Positions 18,149 through 27,978 of a DNA stretch of 64,000 nucleotides are shown one piece after another. The notes below the pieces were generated by a model, which was given only the letters and a program-made list of their open reading frames with translations, had not been told where the DNA came from and ran no database searches. Numbering within the stretch: position 1 is the stretch's first letter; each line of letters opens with the position of its first letter. Both the position numbers and the translations under genes were made by a program. This DNA comes from Corynebacterium stationis (GTDB taxonomy: Bacteria; Actinomycetota; Actinomycetes; Mycobacteriales; Mycobacteriaceae). The stretch lies in the NCBI RefSeq assembly GCF_001941345.1, contig NZ_CP009251.1:1860001-1924000 (forward strand). The letters are read 5' to 3'.

Positions 18149-18802
18149 GAAGTTAATGACAATGAAGAAGACTCCCTCCCTGGCAGTGACCTCGGGTTAA
18201 GGGAGCAGAAGCGATTGGCAACCAAGCATCGCATCGAAGACGCCGCGACACGGTTGGTTGATGAATCGAGCTTTGACAAAGTAACAATTGAAGAAATTTG
18301 CGAAGCCTCCGGGATTTCCCGACGCACCTTTTTTAATTATTTCAGCACGAAAGAAAGCGCCGTTATTGGCGCGTCCTCGGAACCGTTGACGGAAAAGCAA
18401 CGCAATGACTTCTTGAATGCTGACGCCAGCAATCTCCTGCAGCTGATGGTTGAGCAGATCAAACAACACTTGGAGTCTTCTCACCAGAGTCAAGCGATTC
18501 ACGACCGTCGTCAGCGAATCTTTGCGGATCCGGATGTCGCGGTCCGCGCAATGGCGTTTCGCAAGGAACGCTCACGGGAAACCATGGAGCTAATTGCCCA
18601 ACGTCTTCGGGAACATCCTGAAGAACAACGCGCCCCGGAATTGGATCCGGAAACAGAGGCGATGCTGCTGAGCGGATTCATTCGCGAAGCCACCTGGATG
18701 GCTATCTCACGACCCGATCGTGATTGTGCACTGCCAGTGGGTGACCGCATCTATCGCGCGATGGAATTGATAAAGAATTACACGAAAGGACTGGAATGGT
18801 AG
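18134..18802 (+). CDS. TetR/AcrR family transcriptional regulator
   Basis: A 222-residue repressor candidate. The HTH lies about residues 28-75 (EQKRLATKHRIEDAATRLVD; VTIEEICEASGISRRTFFNYF). The C-terminal ligand domain is variable, so the inducer is unknown. Start is either TTG 18134 or GTG 18143; no ATG is in frame and no strong ribosome site is seen, so translation may be leaderless or weak. It overlaps the MFS gene by 7 bases, making a regulator-pump operon. Two palindromes matching each other sit at and before the start. Confidence 0.9.
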   Translation: MHAVQEVNDNEEDSLPGSDLGLREQKRLATKHRIEDAATRLVDESSFDKVTIEEICEASGISRRTFFNYFSTKESAVIGASSEPLTEKQRNDFLNADASNLLQLMVEQIKQHLESSHQSQAIHDRRQRIFADPDVAVRAMAFRKERSRETMELIAQRLREHPEEQRAPELDPETEAMLLSGFIREATWMAISRPDRDCALPVGDRIYRAMELIKNYTKGLEW

Positions 18803-20445
18803 CTAAAAACTCCACCCCAAGCACGGCCGGCCACGCCAGTGCTCACACTGCGGAAGAATTCCCAGTGGCCAATGCTGAAATGGCAACGCCTTCAGCAATC
18901 GACCCAAACCACGGTAAAAAGACCGCGGATAACGTCGGCATTATCTTCGCTGCCTTGATGCTCACCATGCTGATGAGCTCTTTGGGGCAGATGATTTTCG
19001 GTTCCGCTCTGCCAACCATCGTCGGCGAGCTCGGCGGCGTGGACCAGATGAGCTGGGTAATTTCAGCATTTATGGTCACCATGACCATTGCTATGCCACT
19101 AGCCGGTCAGCTCGGTGACCGCATGGGCCGCAAGTGGGTCTACATCTCAGGTATCTCCATTTTCGTTATTGGCTCGACGCTCGGTGGCTTTGCCAATGGC
19201 ATGGGCATGCTGATCACCGGACGTGCAATCCAGGGCTTCGGTGCCGGCATCATGATGATTTCCTCGCAGTCGATTGTGGCTGAGGTTGTCTCCGCACGTG
19301 AGCGCGGCAAGTTCATGGGTATTATGGGCGGCGTCTTTGGCGTCTCCTCCGTACTGGGTCCAGTTCTCGGTGGCTGGTTCACCGATGGTCCCGGTTGGCG
19401 TTGGGGCCTGTGGATCAACATTCCACTGGGTCTGCTGGCAATTATTGTCTGCGCTTTCGTACTGAAGCTGCGCGTGGGCGAGCAAGGCTTTAAGGGCTTT
19501 GACTGGATGGGTTTTGCGGCCATCGCAATCACGACCAGCACCCTGATTCTGCTCACCACTTGGGGCGGAAGCGAATACGAGTGGACTTCCCCAACTATTT
19601 TGTCCATGGCTGCCGTAGTCATCGTCGGCGCGCTGCTCACCGTGTTCATTGAGTCGCGTGCATCCCAGCCGCTGATCCCGGTTCAGCTATTTAAGAACCG
19701 CAACATGGTTTTGACCACCCTCGCCGGTACTGTTTTGGGTCTGGCCATGATGGGCGTGCTCGGCTACATGCCAACCTACCTGCAGATGGTGCACACCCTG
19801 ACGCCAACTGAAGCAGGCTTGATGATGATCCCGATGATGGTCGGCATGATCGGTGTCTCCACTGGTGTTGGCTTCATCATCGCTAAGACCGGCAACTACA
19901 AGTACTACCCCATCGCGGGCCTGGCCATCACGGCGTTTGCTTTGTGGTGGATGTCCCAGATGACCGTTGAGACTTCATTGACCGGTATCGGAGTTCGCTT
20001 CCTTGTATTCGGTGTCGGCTTGGGCTTTGTCATGCAGGTACTGGTGCTGATTGTTCAAAACTCCTTCCCTGTATCGCAGGTCGGTACTGCCACGGCGGCT
20101 AATAACTTCTTCCGCCAGATTGGTTCGGCATTGGGTGCTTCCATCGTGGGTTCGATGTTCATTCACAATATGCAGAATGAGATGGCTACCCGTTTGCCTA
20201 ATGCCCTTGCATCGTTAGGCAAGGAAGGCGCCGCTATTTCGCAGCAGTTCCAAGGTGCAGATGCCGCCAACTCCTTGACTCCGCACGCAGTCGCAGAGCT
20301 TCCCGATGTCCTCCGTGACGCTATCTTAAATTCCTACAATGACGGTCTGACCCCCGTGATTGGCATGATGGTGCCACTGGCCATTGTTGCAATGCTGATT
20401 TTGTTCCCACTGCGCCAAGAGCGCTTGAAGGAAACCATCGAATAA
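18796..20445 (+). CDS. MFS drug efflux transporter, DHA2 type (14 TMS)
   Basis: Drug:H+ antiporter candidate of 549 residues. After a polar ~40-residue N-terminus come about 14 membrane segments. It has motif A (GQLGDRMGRKWVYI) and the antiporter motif C region (GVSSVLGPVLGGWFTDGPGW). The closest named types are LmrB/EmrB-like pumps. It is cotranscribed with and probably repressed by the TetR protein whose gene it overlaps by 7 bases. The hairpin at its stop should end the transcript. Substrates cannot be deduced. Confidence 0.93.
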   Translation: MVAKNSTPSTAGHASAHTAEEFPVANAEMATPSAIDPNHGKKTADNVGIIFAALMLTMLMSSLGQMIFGSALPTIVGELGGVDQMSWVISAFMVTMTIAMPLAGQLGDRMGRKWVYISGISIFVIGSTLGGFANGMGMLITGRAIQGFGAGIMMISSQSIVAEVVSARERGKFMGIMGGVFGVSSVLGPVLGGWFTDGPGWRWGLWINIPLGLLAIIVCAFVLKLRVGEQGFKGFDWMGFAAIAITTSTLILLTTWGGSEYEWTSPTILSMAAVVIVGALLTVFIESRASQPLIPVQLFKNRNMVLTTLAGTVLGLAMMGVLGYMPTYLQMVHTLTPTEAGLMMIPMMVGMIGVSTGVGFIIAKTGNYKYYPIAGLAITAFALWWMSQMTVETSLTGIGVRFLVFGVGLGFVMQVLVLIVQNSFPVSQVGTATAANNFFRQIGSALGASIVGSMFIHNMQNEMATRLPNALASLGKEGAAISQQFQGADAANSLTPHAVAELPDVLRDAILNSYNDGLTPVIGMMVPLAIVAMLILFPLRQERLKETIE

Positions 20446-20472
20446 GAAATTTTCTCCAAGGGAAATTTCTTA
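20443..20472 (+). terminator. Hairpin at the MFS gene stop
   Basis: TAAGAAATTT pairs with AAATTTCTTA across a short loop; the left arm includes the TAA stop codon. Confidence 0.65.
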
Positions 20473-20511
20473 CGTGAGTGGTTCCGGTAGGACAGCCGCA
20501 AAGAAATAAAC

Positions 20512-20565
20512 GCTCTGCAAGATTCTGATTGACTCAGTTTCTTGCAGAGCATTTGGCGTTTTTGC
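20512..20565. terminator. Terminator between convergent MFS and GNAT genes
   Basis: Perfect 11-base arms (GCTCTGCAAGA / TCTTGCAGAGC), loop of 17 bases, followed on the plus strand by GCGTTTTTG. Confidence 0.8.
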
Positions 20566-20585
20566 GTCGGTCTAGATGCTCATTC

Positions 20586-21182
20586 TTATGCTTGAAGTGG
20601 GCGTTGGGCTTTGATGCGCTCTGAGGCGGTGGCTTCAAACTCTTCTTCAGCGGTGACCTTCTCAGGCTTTGGAAGCAGCTTTTGATAGACGACGGTATCG
20701 CGCCATTCACCCGCACGCGGTCCGTAGGTCATCTTGGCCAAGTGCTTGTAGGTGCCTACTTCCTCGAAACCGCGAGAAACGTGCAGCTTCACAGAACCTT
20801 CGTTTTCAGGGAAGATCCAGGAATGAATGGCCCACATGCCTAGCTCTTGGCAGACCTCGATGAACTTATCCAACAATCCGCTGGCGATTCTCCGGCCGTG
20901 GGCCTCGGGGTCAACGTAGATGGAATCTTCCAATACACCGGCAAGAACTGGGCGCTGGGAAATAGGAGCGCCAGAAACCCAGCCGATAACCTTGGATTCG
21001 TCGTGCAGTTCCACCGCAACAAATACGGTGTCCATATTTTTGCCGTCGATAAACTCTTCCAGAGTCAAAGGTCGGTGCTCATAAGACGCATTACCTGTTA
21101 CAAGCCCCTGCTCATAGATGTCCTGGATCTGCGGGTAGTCTTCTGCCCGGAAAGCGCGAATTGCGAAGTTCGACTTTGTCAT
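20586..21182 (-). CDS. GNAT N-acetyltransferase, phosphinothricin acetyltransferase-like
   Basis: A 198-residue GCN5-related acetyltransferase. The acetyl-CoA site is SIYVDPEAHGRRIASGLLDK (Q/RxxGxG/A type). The N-terminus AIRAFRAEDYPQIQDIYEQG and the ASYEHRPLTLEEF stretch resemble Pat/Bar and YwnH-type enzymes that acetylate phosphinothricin or methionine sulfoximine/sulfone. ATG 21182 is used; the upstream in-frame extension lacks similarity. The ~25-residue C-terminus is charged and may be flexible. The true substrate is uncertain. Confidence 0.88.
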   Translation of the reverse strand: MTKSNFAIRAFRAEDYPQIQDIYEQGLVTGNASYEHRPLTLEEFIDGKNMDTVFVAVELHDESKVIGWVSGAPISQRPVLAGVLEDSIYVDPEAHGRRIASGLLDKFIEVCQELGMWAIHSWIFPENEGSVKLHVSRGFEEVGTYKHLAKMTYGPRAGEWRDTVVYQKLLPKPEKVTAEEEFEATASERIKAQRPLQA

Positions 21183-21263
21183 GCTCCCATTATCCGGATA
21201 GGTACCGATTAACGCCACGTGGGCCACTGGAATTCGCTTAAACTCACAAGCAGCACTGCGCCG

Positions 21264-22667
21264 CTAGTTGTCACTTTCCAGTAGATCTGTGACTAATTCG
21301 GCGATTGCTGAACGTTCGGAGCGTTGCAAAGTAATGTGTGCAAAGAGGCTGCGGTCTTTCAGCTTTTCGATGACCGCCTGCACCCCATCATGACGCCCCA
21401 CCCGCAGATTATCGCGCTGCGCGACATCGTGCGTCAACACAATCCGCGACCCGCGACCGAGGCGCGAGAGTACGGTAAGCAGCACGTTGCGTTCCAAAGA
21501 CTGGGCTTCATCGACGATGACGAAGCTGTCATGCAACGAACGCCCTCGAATATGGGTTAGGGGTAGTACTTCCAACAGTCCGCGGTCGTGGATTTCTTCA
21601 ATGACATTGTCGGAAACCAGGCCTTCGAGAGTGTCATAGACGGCCTGTGCCCAGGGGTTCATCTTCTCTGATTCGGAGCCTGGCAGATAGCCTAAGGATT
21701 GGCCGCCGACCGCATACATTGGGCGAAAGACCACAATCTTACGGTGTTCTTGACGCTCCAGCACGGCTTCCAGCCCGGCGCACAAAGCCAAAGCAGATTT
21801 GCCGGTGCCGGCGCGGCCACCAATAGAAACAATGCCCACCGATGGGTCCGAGAGAAGGTCGAGCGCAATGCGCTGCTCAGCAGAGCGGCCCTGGAGCCCG
21901 AAAGCGTTCATATCACCGCGCACGAGCTTCACCGTGCCGTCAGCCATGACCCGCCCCAGCGCGGACTGTTGATTCGCTTGCAGGCTCAAACCGCAGTGCA
22001 CCGGGAGTTCATCGACAAGCAAGCCCTCATCAGTGACGAGATCATCGATAACGACTTCCCCATCGCTAAAGAGGTCATCAATGACATCAGGAGAGACGTG
22101 CACATTGGCCATGCCGGTGTAGCCGGTAAGCACGACGTCTTGCGCGTGGTACTCATCGGCCTCAAGACCGACGGCGCCGGCTTTGACGCGCAGCGGCACG
22201 TCTTTTGTCACCAGCACGGTATCGCGACCTTCGTGAGCGAGGTTTAAGGCACACGCCAAGATGCGGTGGTCGCCCTCGGTACCGCGAAAAGCCAACGGCA
22301 GCAGGGACTGGTCCTGGTGGTTGAGTTCCACGTGCAGCATGCCCCCGTCCTCATTCGCAGGCACAGGCTGGTCCAGAAAGCCGTGCTTGGAGCGCAGGCT
22401 TTCTAAAAGACGAAGAGCTTGGCGGGCGAACCAGCCAAGCTCCGGGTGATGACGTTTTCCTTCCAACTCCGAGATAACAACAACGGGCAGAACCACGTCG
22501 TGTTCTGCGAATTTCTTCAGTGCCCACGGATCCGACAGCAACACAGAGGTATCAAGAACATAGGTTTTGGTCTTCTTAGCTGAATCTAGGTGCGCTACCG
22601 AATCATAGGAATTCGTTTCTCGAGCTGGATTGTGCGGTGAACAGGTTGTGACGTTTGAATCAAACAT
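21264..22667 (-). CDS. phoH2: PhoH2-type PIN domain/ATPase fusion
   Basis: A 467-residue fusion. The N-terminal PIN/VapC RNase domain (about 34-170) shows [28 protein letters not shown] and [13 protein letters not shown] with the acidic residues expected for metal binding. The C-terminal PhoH domain (about 240-460) has Walker [17 protein letters not shown] and Walker [11 protein letters not shown]. Characterised mycobacterial PhoH2 proteins are RNA helicase/ribonucleases and act with an upstream small antitoxin gene; see the finding on this locus. It is oriented toward the GNAT gene. Confidence 0.93.
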   Translation of the reverse strand: MFDSNVTTCSPHNPARETNSYDSVAHLDSAKKTKTYVLDTSVLLSDPWALKKFAEHDVVLPVVVISELEGKRHHPELGWFARQALRLLESLRSKHGFLDQPVPANEDGGMLHVELNHQDQSLLPLAFRGTEGDHRILACALNLAHEGRDTVLVTKDVPLRVKAGAVGLEADEYHAQDVVLTGYTGMANVHVSPDVIDDLFSDGEVVIDDLVTDEGLLVDELPVHCGLSLQANQQSALGRVMADGTVKLVRGDMNAFGLQGRSAEQRIALDLLSDPSVGIVSIGGRAGTGKSALALCAGLEAVLERQEHRKIVVFRPMYAVGGQSLGYLPGSESEKMNPWAQAVYDTLEGLVSDNVIEEIHDRGLLEVLPLTHIRGRSLHDSFVIVDEAQSLERNVLLTVLSRLGRGSRIVLTHDVAQRDNLRVGRHDGVQAVIEKLKDRSLFAHITLQRSERSAIAELVTDLLESDN

Positions 22668-22852
22668 GCCTGCAGGGGTCTCCCTTTTCGCTTGGCGGTG
22701 TCAGTGTTTAGAGCAAGTGCTCTTCTACCTCCGCCCGCAAACAAGTTCTTGCGAGCTTCTCCGGTTAGAGCCCACCATAAGCATGAGAGATTAAAATTAC
22801 ACGGTTGCAAGATGAACTTTGCGTAAACCATATTCTCAGTGGCTAACCGTGC
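22668..22852 (-). other. Spacer upstream of phoH2
   Basis: A 185-base spacer between phoH2 and the LysR-like gene, both on the minus strand. A 78-codon minus-strand frame (22595-22831) overlaps the phoH2 start; it has no clear ribosome site. The spacer should hold the phoH2 promoter. Confidence 0.4.
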
Positions 22853-23557
22853 TTAGCCGCGGCGTCCTTTCCGCGGTTGTGAACTGCGGTTGGGAGACTT
22901 CTTGGCGCCCGTTTTGGCTCTTGCACTCCGTCGCACTTGCTTGGCTTTAGCTTTTTCGCGCGCCGTTTTCTTCGGCGCTCCATGCCGTGAGGAATTCAGC
23001 GTGCGGCCTTTGGCAATTCCGACGAAGTCCTGAATGGCCTCAGAATCATTTTCTTTCAGCCACACCAGAGCAATTTCGGTTTGCGGTACCTGCGGGTCTT
23101 TCAGTTCCAAAGGCACAACTTGTTTCTTCGATAGCACCTTCAGCAGTGGCCGCGGCGCGATGACGATGCCCACATTGGCAGCAACTACCTGCAGGCCAGC
23201 GCGGATTTCATCGATGTCGAGGGATGCATCGGGGCCAATGCGATAGTTCAGGTATTCATCAGCAATATCGCGCGGGTCAACCGCCTCCCCTAGCTCAGCA
23301 AACACGGAATCTTTCGGTACCGCTACTCCGCGGGCCTCGGTATAAAGCCGCACGATATGGGTGGTGTCTTCGCTAATTCGCTTGTCGATGCCCCCTTGCG
23401 GCAACCTCGCCAATGCCACATCGACATCACCTGATAGCAGCGGGCCCAAGGCATCGTCAGCATCGATGGTTTCCAGGCCCCCGTGATCGGTGGCGCGGCG
23501 GAAACGCTCGAACCATTTCCCTGGTTCGGTGCCGGTGGCAAAGCTCAATCGCAACAT
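22853..23557 (-). CDS. LysR substrate-binding-domain protein lacking an HTH
   Basis: A 234-residue protein that begins directly with the effector fold of LysR regulators or type 2 periplasmic-binding proteins (MLRLSFATGTEPGKWFERFR; GDVDVALARLP; VVAANVGIVIAPRPLLKVL). There is no N-terminal DNA-binding HTH and no signal peptide. Instead the last ~45 residues are strongly Lys/Arg-rich. It is divergent from the DUF5997 gene with 20 bases between coding ends, a pairing I believe is conserved in actinobacteria. It may be a regulator that binds DNA through its basic tail or through its partner; that is inference. Confidence 0.8.
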   Translation of the reverse strand: MLRLSFATGTEPGKWFERFRRATDHGGLETIDADDALGPLLSGDVDVALARLPQGGIDKRISEDTTHIVRLYTEARGVAVPKDSVFAELGEAVDPRDIADEYLNYRIGPDASLDIDEIRAGLQVVAANVGIVIAPRPLLKVLSKKQVVPLELKDPQVPQTEIALVWLKENDSEAIQDFVGIAKGRTLNSSRHGAPKKTAREKAKAKQVRRSARAKTGAKKSPNRSSQPRKGRRG

Positions 23558-23577
23558 GACAGCTAGCTTAATCGGGG

Positions 23578-24138
23578 ATGTTTCCCATGGTCGAACTTGG
23601 TGCTACCGTAGAAATCGTGAACGACAACAATTTGCAACCATCTGGTACCGCTATGCGCCCGCAGACTGCGGCGAAAAAGCTCGGCATCTATCTTCCTGCT
23701 GCTCCTTCGGAGTTCCAGGAACGGGCAATTACGCACGCGGAGCTGCGCGATTTGCACACCAATCCCCCGGAGTGGCTCACTGAGCTACGCCGCACCGGCC
23801 CGTACCCTCGTCCGGTTGTTGCGCAGAAACTGGGAATTTCAGTTACTGCTCTGAAGAAAAACGACATGGACAAGCCACTTGATGCCGCAGAAATCAAGGA
23901 GCTTTTAGAAAACCAGCCGGATTGGCTGCGCGCGGCACGCACCGCTCATGCAGAAGCGCGCACCGAAGGGCAGTCTGCCGATGGTAACGCCACCAAGAGT
24001 CAGGATGCCGAAGCAACCGCTCCTGCCGAGGAAGAAGACTTCGTCGAATCCGTGGAGAAGTCCCTAGCGGAAAGCGAAGCTGCTATCGAAGAAGCTTCCG
24101 ATGACGCTGAAGATTCAGAGGATGCGGATAAGCAGTAA
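23578..24138 (+). CDS. DUF5997 family protein
   Basis: A protein of up to 186 residues. The conserved core (residues about 26-125) reads MRPQTAAKKLGIYLPAAPSE, LRDLHTNPPEWLTELRRTGP, YPRPVVAQKLGISVTALKKN and LLENQPDWLRAARTAHAE, matching DUF5997. The PRPVVAQKLGIS segment looks like a helix-turn-helix. The C-terminal ~60 residues are acidic and of low complexity. The start is unsure: GTG 23617, just after a TA-rich -10-like element, would give a leaderless product of 173 residues. Its HTH-like segment and the HTH-less LysR domain encoded divergently might together form one regulator; untested. Confidence 0.82.
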   Translation: MFPMVELGATVEIVNDNNLQPSGTAMRPQTAAKKLGIYLPAAPSEFQERAITHAELRDLHTNPPEWLTELRRTGPYPRPVVAQKLGISVTALKKNDMDKPLDAAEIKELLENQPDWLRAARTAHAEARTEGQSADGNATKSQDAEATAPAEEEDFVESVEKSLAESEAAIEEASDDAEDSEDADKQ

Positions 24139-24195
24139 CTGCGCTGCGCTAGAACGCTTTCCTTGGTGAGGCACTTTGTGCCACGCACAATTAAG

Positions 24196-24234
24196 AAAAG
24201 GTCAGACCCTGGAATTTCCGGGGTCTGACCTTTT
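24196..24234. terminator. Bidirectional terminator, DUF5997 gene / glyA
   Basis: Perfect 14-base inverted repeat (AAAAGGTCAGACCC / GGGTCTGACCTTTT) with an 11-base loop between convergent genes, with A and T runs built into the arms. Confidence 0.93.
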
Positions 24235-24261
24235 ACTGTTTAGAGCTGTCGACGGTCTGGT

Positions 24262-25563
24262 TTAGACGATCTTCCAGTCTTCCAAGCCCTCGTAGAGTGG
24301 GAACTGCTCAGCAAGCTTGTCCACGCGTGCGCGCAGCTTCTGGGTATCGGCGTTCTTGCCATCGGTAAGCGCGGTGCCGATGATGTCTGCCACCTCGGTG
24401 AATGCTTCTGCATCCAGGCCGCGGGTAGCCAGAGCGGAAGTACCGATACGCAGACCAGAGGTCACCATTGGTGGACGTGGATCGTTTGGAACCGCGTTGC
24501 GGTTAACGGTGATGCCGACCTCGTGCAGGAGGTCTTCTGCCTGCTGGCCATCCATCTCAGAATTGCGCAGGTCCGCAAGAACCAAGTGCACGTCGGTGCC
24601 GCCAGTGAGAACGTCAACGCCTGCTGCCTTTGCCTCAGGAGTGGTCAAGCGCTCAGCAAGAATCTTCGCGCCTTCCAGAGTACGGACCTGACGGTCACGG
24701 AATTCTTCGGAAGCAGCAACCTTCATGGCAATTGCCTTCGCTGCAACCACATGCATCAAAGGGCCACCCTGCTGGCCTGGGAAGACTGCAGAGTTGAGCT
24801 TCTTAGCGTAGTCCTGCTTAGCCAGGATCATGCCGGAGCGAGGACCGCCCAGGGTCTTGTGCACGGTGGTGGAAACAATATCAGAGTGTGGAACTGGATT
24901 TGGGTACAGATCAGCGGCAACGAGACCAGCAAAGTGTGCCATATCGGTCCACAGGTAAGCCCCCACTTCATCCGCGATGGAACGGTATGCTTCAAAATCC
25001 AGAGTGCGTGGGTATGCAGACCAGCCAGCGATGATGACCTGTGGCTTTTCTGCAATAGCCTGCTCACGCAGCTTGTCCATGTCGATACGGTTGGTTTCTG
25101 CATCGACTTCGTAGGCAGCTACTTCGTAGAGCTTGCCGGAGAAGTTCAGCTTCATGCCGTGGGTCAGGTGACCACCGTGAGCCAAAGAAAGGCCCAAGAT
25201 CTTATCGCCTGGGTTGATAAGAGAAGCAAGGACGGCAGCGTTTGCCTGTGCACCGGAGTGTGGCTGTACGTTGGCAAACTCAGCGCCGAACAGAGCCTTA
25301 GCGCGGTCACGCGCCAGATCTTCGACGATATCGACGTGCTCACATCCACCGTAGTAGCGGCGACCTGGGTAGCCCTCTGCGTACTTGTTGGTAAGGACGG
25401 AACCCTGTGCCTGCAAGACTGCACGAGGAACAAAGTTCTCCGACGCAATCATCTCCAGGGTATCGCGCTGACGAGCAATTTCACCGTTAATTGCTGCATA
25501 GACCTCTGGGTCTAAGTCACGCATTTCCTGGTACTGAGCATCGGAAGAATTCTGGGTAGTCAT
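24262..25563 (-). CDS. glyA: Serine hydroxymethyltransferase
   Basis: PLP enzyme converting serine plus tetrahydrofolate to glycine and methylene-THF, the main C1 source. The 433-residue protein has [39 protein letters not shown], and the PLP-lysine motif [21 protein letters not shown] 25563 ([14 protein letters not shown]) is taken; a longer frame adds 16 unrelated residues. It is divergent from coaA with 175 bases between, matching the C. glutamicum order glyA-coaA. Confidence 0.97.
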   Translation of the reverse strand: MTTQNSSDAQYQEMRDLDPEVYAAINGEIARQRDTLEMIASENFVPRAVLQAQGSVLTNKYAEGYPGRRYYGGCEHVDIVEDLARDRAKALFGAEFANVQPHSGAQANAAVLASLINPGDKILGLSLAHGGHLTHGMKLNFSGKLYEVAAYEVDAETNRIDMDKLREQAIAEKPQVIIAGWSAYPRTLDFEAYRSIADEVGAYLWTDMAHFAGLVAADLYPNPVPHSDIVSTTVHKTLGGPRSGMILAKQDYAKKLNSAVFPGQQGGPLMHVVAAKAIAMKVAASEEFRDRQVRTLEGAKILAERLTTPEAKAAGVDVLTGGTDVHLVLADLRNSEMDGQQAEDLLHEVGITVNRNAVPNDPRPPMVTSGLRIGTSALATRGLDAEAFTEVADIIGTALTDGKNADTQKLRARVDKLAEQFPLYEGLEDWKIV

Positions 25564-25738
25564 GTGACTATATATTCCCTTCGTCGAAGTGGGGATGAAG
25601 CAATACATCACACATGATAGCTAAGGTTGGGCTAGTTTAAAGAACTTAGCGCGATTAAAATAACTTCCGCCCTGCCCTACGACCGGTTAATTCCGGGTTA
25701 ATTTCTTCGTAACCTGCTGTAGTGACACAATAGAGCCC

Positions 25739-26665
25739 ATGGCGCGGAACTCCGATTTAAGCCCCTACCTTGATTTCGACCGCGATACCTGGCGTGGACT
25801 GCGTAAGTCCATGCCGCAGGTATTGACTGAATCCGAAGTGAAGAAGCTCGCGGGCATTGGTGAAAACATCAACCTCGAAGAGGTGGCTGATGTCTATCTT
25901 CCGCTTTCCCGTCTCATCCACATGCAGGTCGCAGCGCGGCAAGCACTAACTCAGGCAACAGAACAATTCCTGGGAAACCCGCCCAGCCACGTGCCTTTTG
26001 TCATCGGTGTCGCAGGTTCTGTCGCGGTAGGAAAATCCACGACAGCACGTTTGCTGCAAGTTCTACTAGAGCGCTGGGACACTCACCCGAAGGTCGACTT
26101 GGTCACGACCGACGGATTCTTATACCCCACCCGGATCTTGCAAGAGCGCGGTTTGATGTCGCGCAAAGGCTTCCCAGAATCTTATGACCGCCGCGCGTTA
26201 ATGCGCTTTGTCACCGACGTTAAATCAGGAAAAGAAGTCGTCCGCGCTCCCCTGTACTCACACGTGTCTTATGACATTGTGCCCAATGAGTACCAGATGG
26301 TTCACCAGCCCGATATTTTAATCCTCGAAGGCCTCAACGTTTTACAAACCGGGCCAACGCTGATGATTTCAGATCTCTTTGATTTCTCGGTGTATGTGGA
26401 TGCGCGGGTGGAAACCATCGAAAAGTGGTACATCAACCGCTTCCTCGGCTTGCGCCATACTGCCTTCCGTGAGCCCGGCGCACACTTTGCCGCTTATGCC
26501 GATATGAATGATGAACAGGCTTTTAATCAGGCCCGCGAAATTTGGCAATCAATCAACTTGCCGAATCTGGTAGAGAATATTCTTCCTACCCGCGTGCGCG
26601 CATCATTGGTGCTACGCAAAGGCGAGGATCACACGGTGGAAAAAGTCCGCATGCGCAAGCTTTAG
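25739..26665 (+). CDS. coaA: Pantothenate kinase, type I
   Basis: First enzyme of CoA synthesis, phosphorylating pantothenate with ATP. The 308-residue protein is of the bacterial CoaA type with Walker [39 protein letters not shown], and [12 protein letters not shown]. It ends by overlapping the stop of the convergent flavodoxin-like gene by 4 bases. The ATG lies near a TGTAGTGACACAAT promoter-like stretch with no clear ribosome site, so a leaderless transcript is possible. Confidence 0.97.
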   Translation: MARNSDLSPYLDFDRDTWRGLRKSMPQVLTESEVKKLAGIGENINLEEVADVYLPLSRLIHMQVAARQALTQATEQFLGNPPSHVPFVIGVAGSVAVGKSTTARLLQVLLERWDTHPKVDLVTTDGFLYPTRILQERGLMSRKGFPESYDRRALMRFVTDVKSGKEVVRAPLYSHVSYDIVPNEYQMVHQPDILILEGLNVLQTGPTLMISDLFDFSVYVDARVETIEKWYINRFLGLRHTAFREPGAHFAAYADMNDEQAFNQAREIWQSINLPNLVENILPTRVRASLVLRKGEDHTVEKVRMRKL

Positions 26666-27183
26666 CTTTCACCTTTCGCCCAAGCGACGACCGGTTCAAG
26701 CTCATTCAAATCCACGCGGTCGATGTCCTTTTTGAATGAATCAATCATGGACTGGTCATTGTCACTGCGCAGAGCACGGGGTTTGAGCTTTAAGGCTTGA
26801 ATAATGCCCCTCATCACCCTCATGTGCGCGGAGGATAGCTCAGAATAGTTCAACCGCCCAGGCAGATAAAAGCGCACGATGTCATCACCGACTTGAGCGG
26901 CCAAGCTATCATCCTTGCGGGCTTTTTGAATAAGAGTCATTCCCACGCAACAGATTGCTGTAGGGCGTCCAGCTTTGTGCGCGGCAAGCGCTGCTTCCGC
27001 CCCGGGCACACGCGGGCCATGGATGTAGGAAAAGACCACCACTGGCCCCTCACCTGCTTCCAATTCAGTCTGCAAAGCAAGTGAGTCATCCCAGGTGGCA
27101 GGGGCGACATCGAGAAGCGCAGCGAAAGCCTCAGCATATAGCTTGCTGGAACCATACTGGGGTTGATACAACACCTGAACCAT
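26662..27183 (-). CDS. Flavodoxin-domain protein (HemG-like)
   Basis: A 173-residue protein with a flavodoxin-like N-terminus: [20 protein letters not shown] resembles the FMN phosphate loop, and [20 protein letters not shown] the second loop. The central and C-terminal parts ([22 protein letters not shown]) match Flavodoxin_5/menaquinone-dependent protoporphyrinogen oxidase-like proteins. FMN binding is likely; the electron partner is unknown. Its start lies 16 bases after the uppS stop, so it is probably in the aroF-uppS transcript. The stop overlaps that of coaA. Confidence 0.78.
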   Translation of the reverse strand: MVQVLYQPQYGSSKLYAEAFAALLDVAPATWDDSLALQTELEAGEGPVVVFSYIHGPRVPGAEAALAAHKAGRPTAICCVGMTLIQKARKDDSLAAQVGDDIVRFYLPGRLNYSELSSAHMRVMRGIIQALKLKPRALRSDNDQSMIDSFKKDIDRVDLNELEPVVAWAKGES

Positions 27184-27198
27184 CGGTGGCTCCCCTCA

Positions 27199-27969
27199 CT
27201 ATTTACCAAACCGGCGGGAGCGCTGCGAATAATCCCGCAAGGCGCGCAAGAAGTCGATCCGGCGAAACGCGGGCCAGTAGGTATCAGTAAACCAAATCTC
27301 CGAATAGGCAGCCTGCCACAGCAAAAATCCCGAAAGCCGCTGCTCACCAGAGGTGCGGATAACCAAGTCTGGGTCAGGCAGTCCTTTGGTGTACAGGTGC
27401 TTGGAAATTGAGTCCACGGTGATGCACTCAACCAGTTCTCCTGGCGTCGCGCCTGCGTCGACTTCTTTTTTCAGCATCGCTTGCACCGCGTCAACGATTT
27501 CTTGGCGTCCGCCGTAACCAACGGCGATGTTGACGATAATCCCATCATTGCCCTCTGTGTCTGCCGCAGCAGAGGACATCTTCTGCGAGACTTCGTCAGG
27601 TAACAAATCCAGGTGGCCCACGAGCCGAACTTGGCAATTCAGATCGCCGTGGCTTAGGTGGTCGACAACTTCAGTGATGATGTCGAATAACAGGTTGACT
27701 TCATCTGCAGAGCGCTTCAGGTTTTCAGTCGAGAGCAGGTAGATGGTCACTACTTCGACTTCAGTATCAGCGCACCAGGACACCATTTCGCTAATCTTCT
27801 TCGCGCCTTGACGGTGCCCGTGGCTGATATCTTCAAAGCCCGCTTCGCGTGCCCAGCGGCGGTTGCCATCAGCCATCACAGCGACGTGTTTAGGCTGGGG
27901 CTTACCTTTAAGCTCAGAAATCAGACGGGCTTCATAAGCTGGGTACAGCAATGCGGGAAGAAGTTTCAC
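27199..27969 (-). CDS. uppS1: Short-chain Z-isoprenyl diphosphate synthase
   Basis: Cis-prenyltransferase of 256 residues. Catalytic motif HVAVMADGNRRWAREAGF holds the essential Asp; others are GHRQGAKKISEMVSWC, TIYLLSTENLKRSADE and the dimer/IPP site LVIRTSGEQRLSGFLLWQ. Location beside aroF and coaA matches uppS1 of C. glutamicum, related to the mycobacterial Rv1086 Z-farnesyl diphosphate synthase, rather than the long-chain UppS near recO. The short-chain product assignment rests on synteny. The polyprenyl chain feeds decaprenyl phosphate for wall polymers. Confidence 0.9.
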   Translation of the reverse strand: MKLLPALLYPAYEARLISELKGKPQPKHVAVMADGNRRWAREAGFEDISHGHRQGAKKISEMVSWCADTEVEVVTIYLLSTENLKRSADEVNLLFDIITEVVDHLSHGDLNCQVRLVGHLDLLPDEVSQKMSSAAADTEGNDGIIVNIAVGYGGRQEIVDAVQAMLKKEVDAGATPGELVECITVDSISKHLYTKGLPDPDLVIRTSGEQRLSGFLLWQAAYSEIWFTDTYWPAFRRIDFLRALRDYSQRSRRFGK

Positions 27970-27978
27970 ACCTGCATT

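Noticed and set aside
24523..25515. 330-codon plus-strand frame
   Set aside because: Antisense to glyA; product is Cys/Val-rich with no family features.
25564..25738. Glycine or SAM riboswitch before glyA
   Set aside because: The 175-base spacer lacks the expected conserved core elements; only short pairings are seen.
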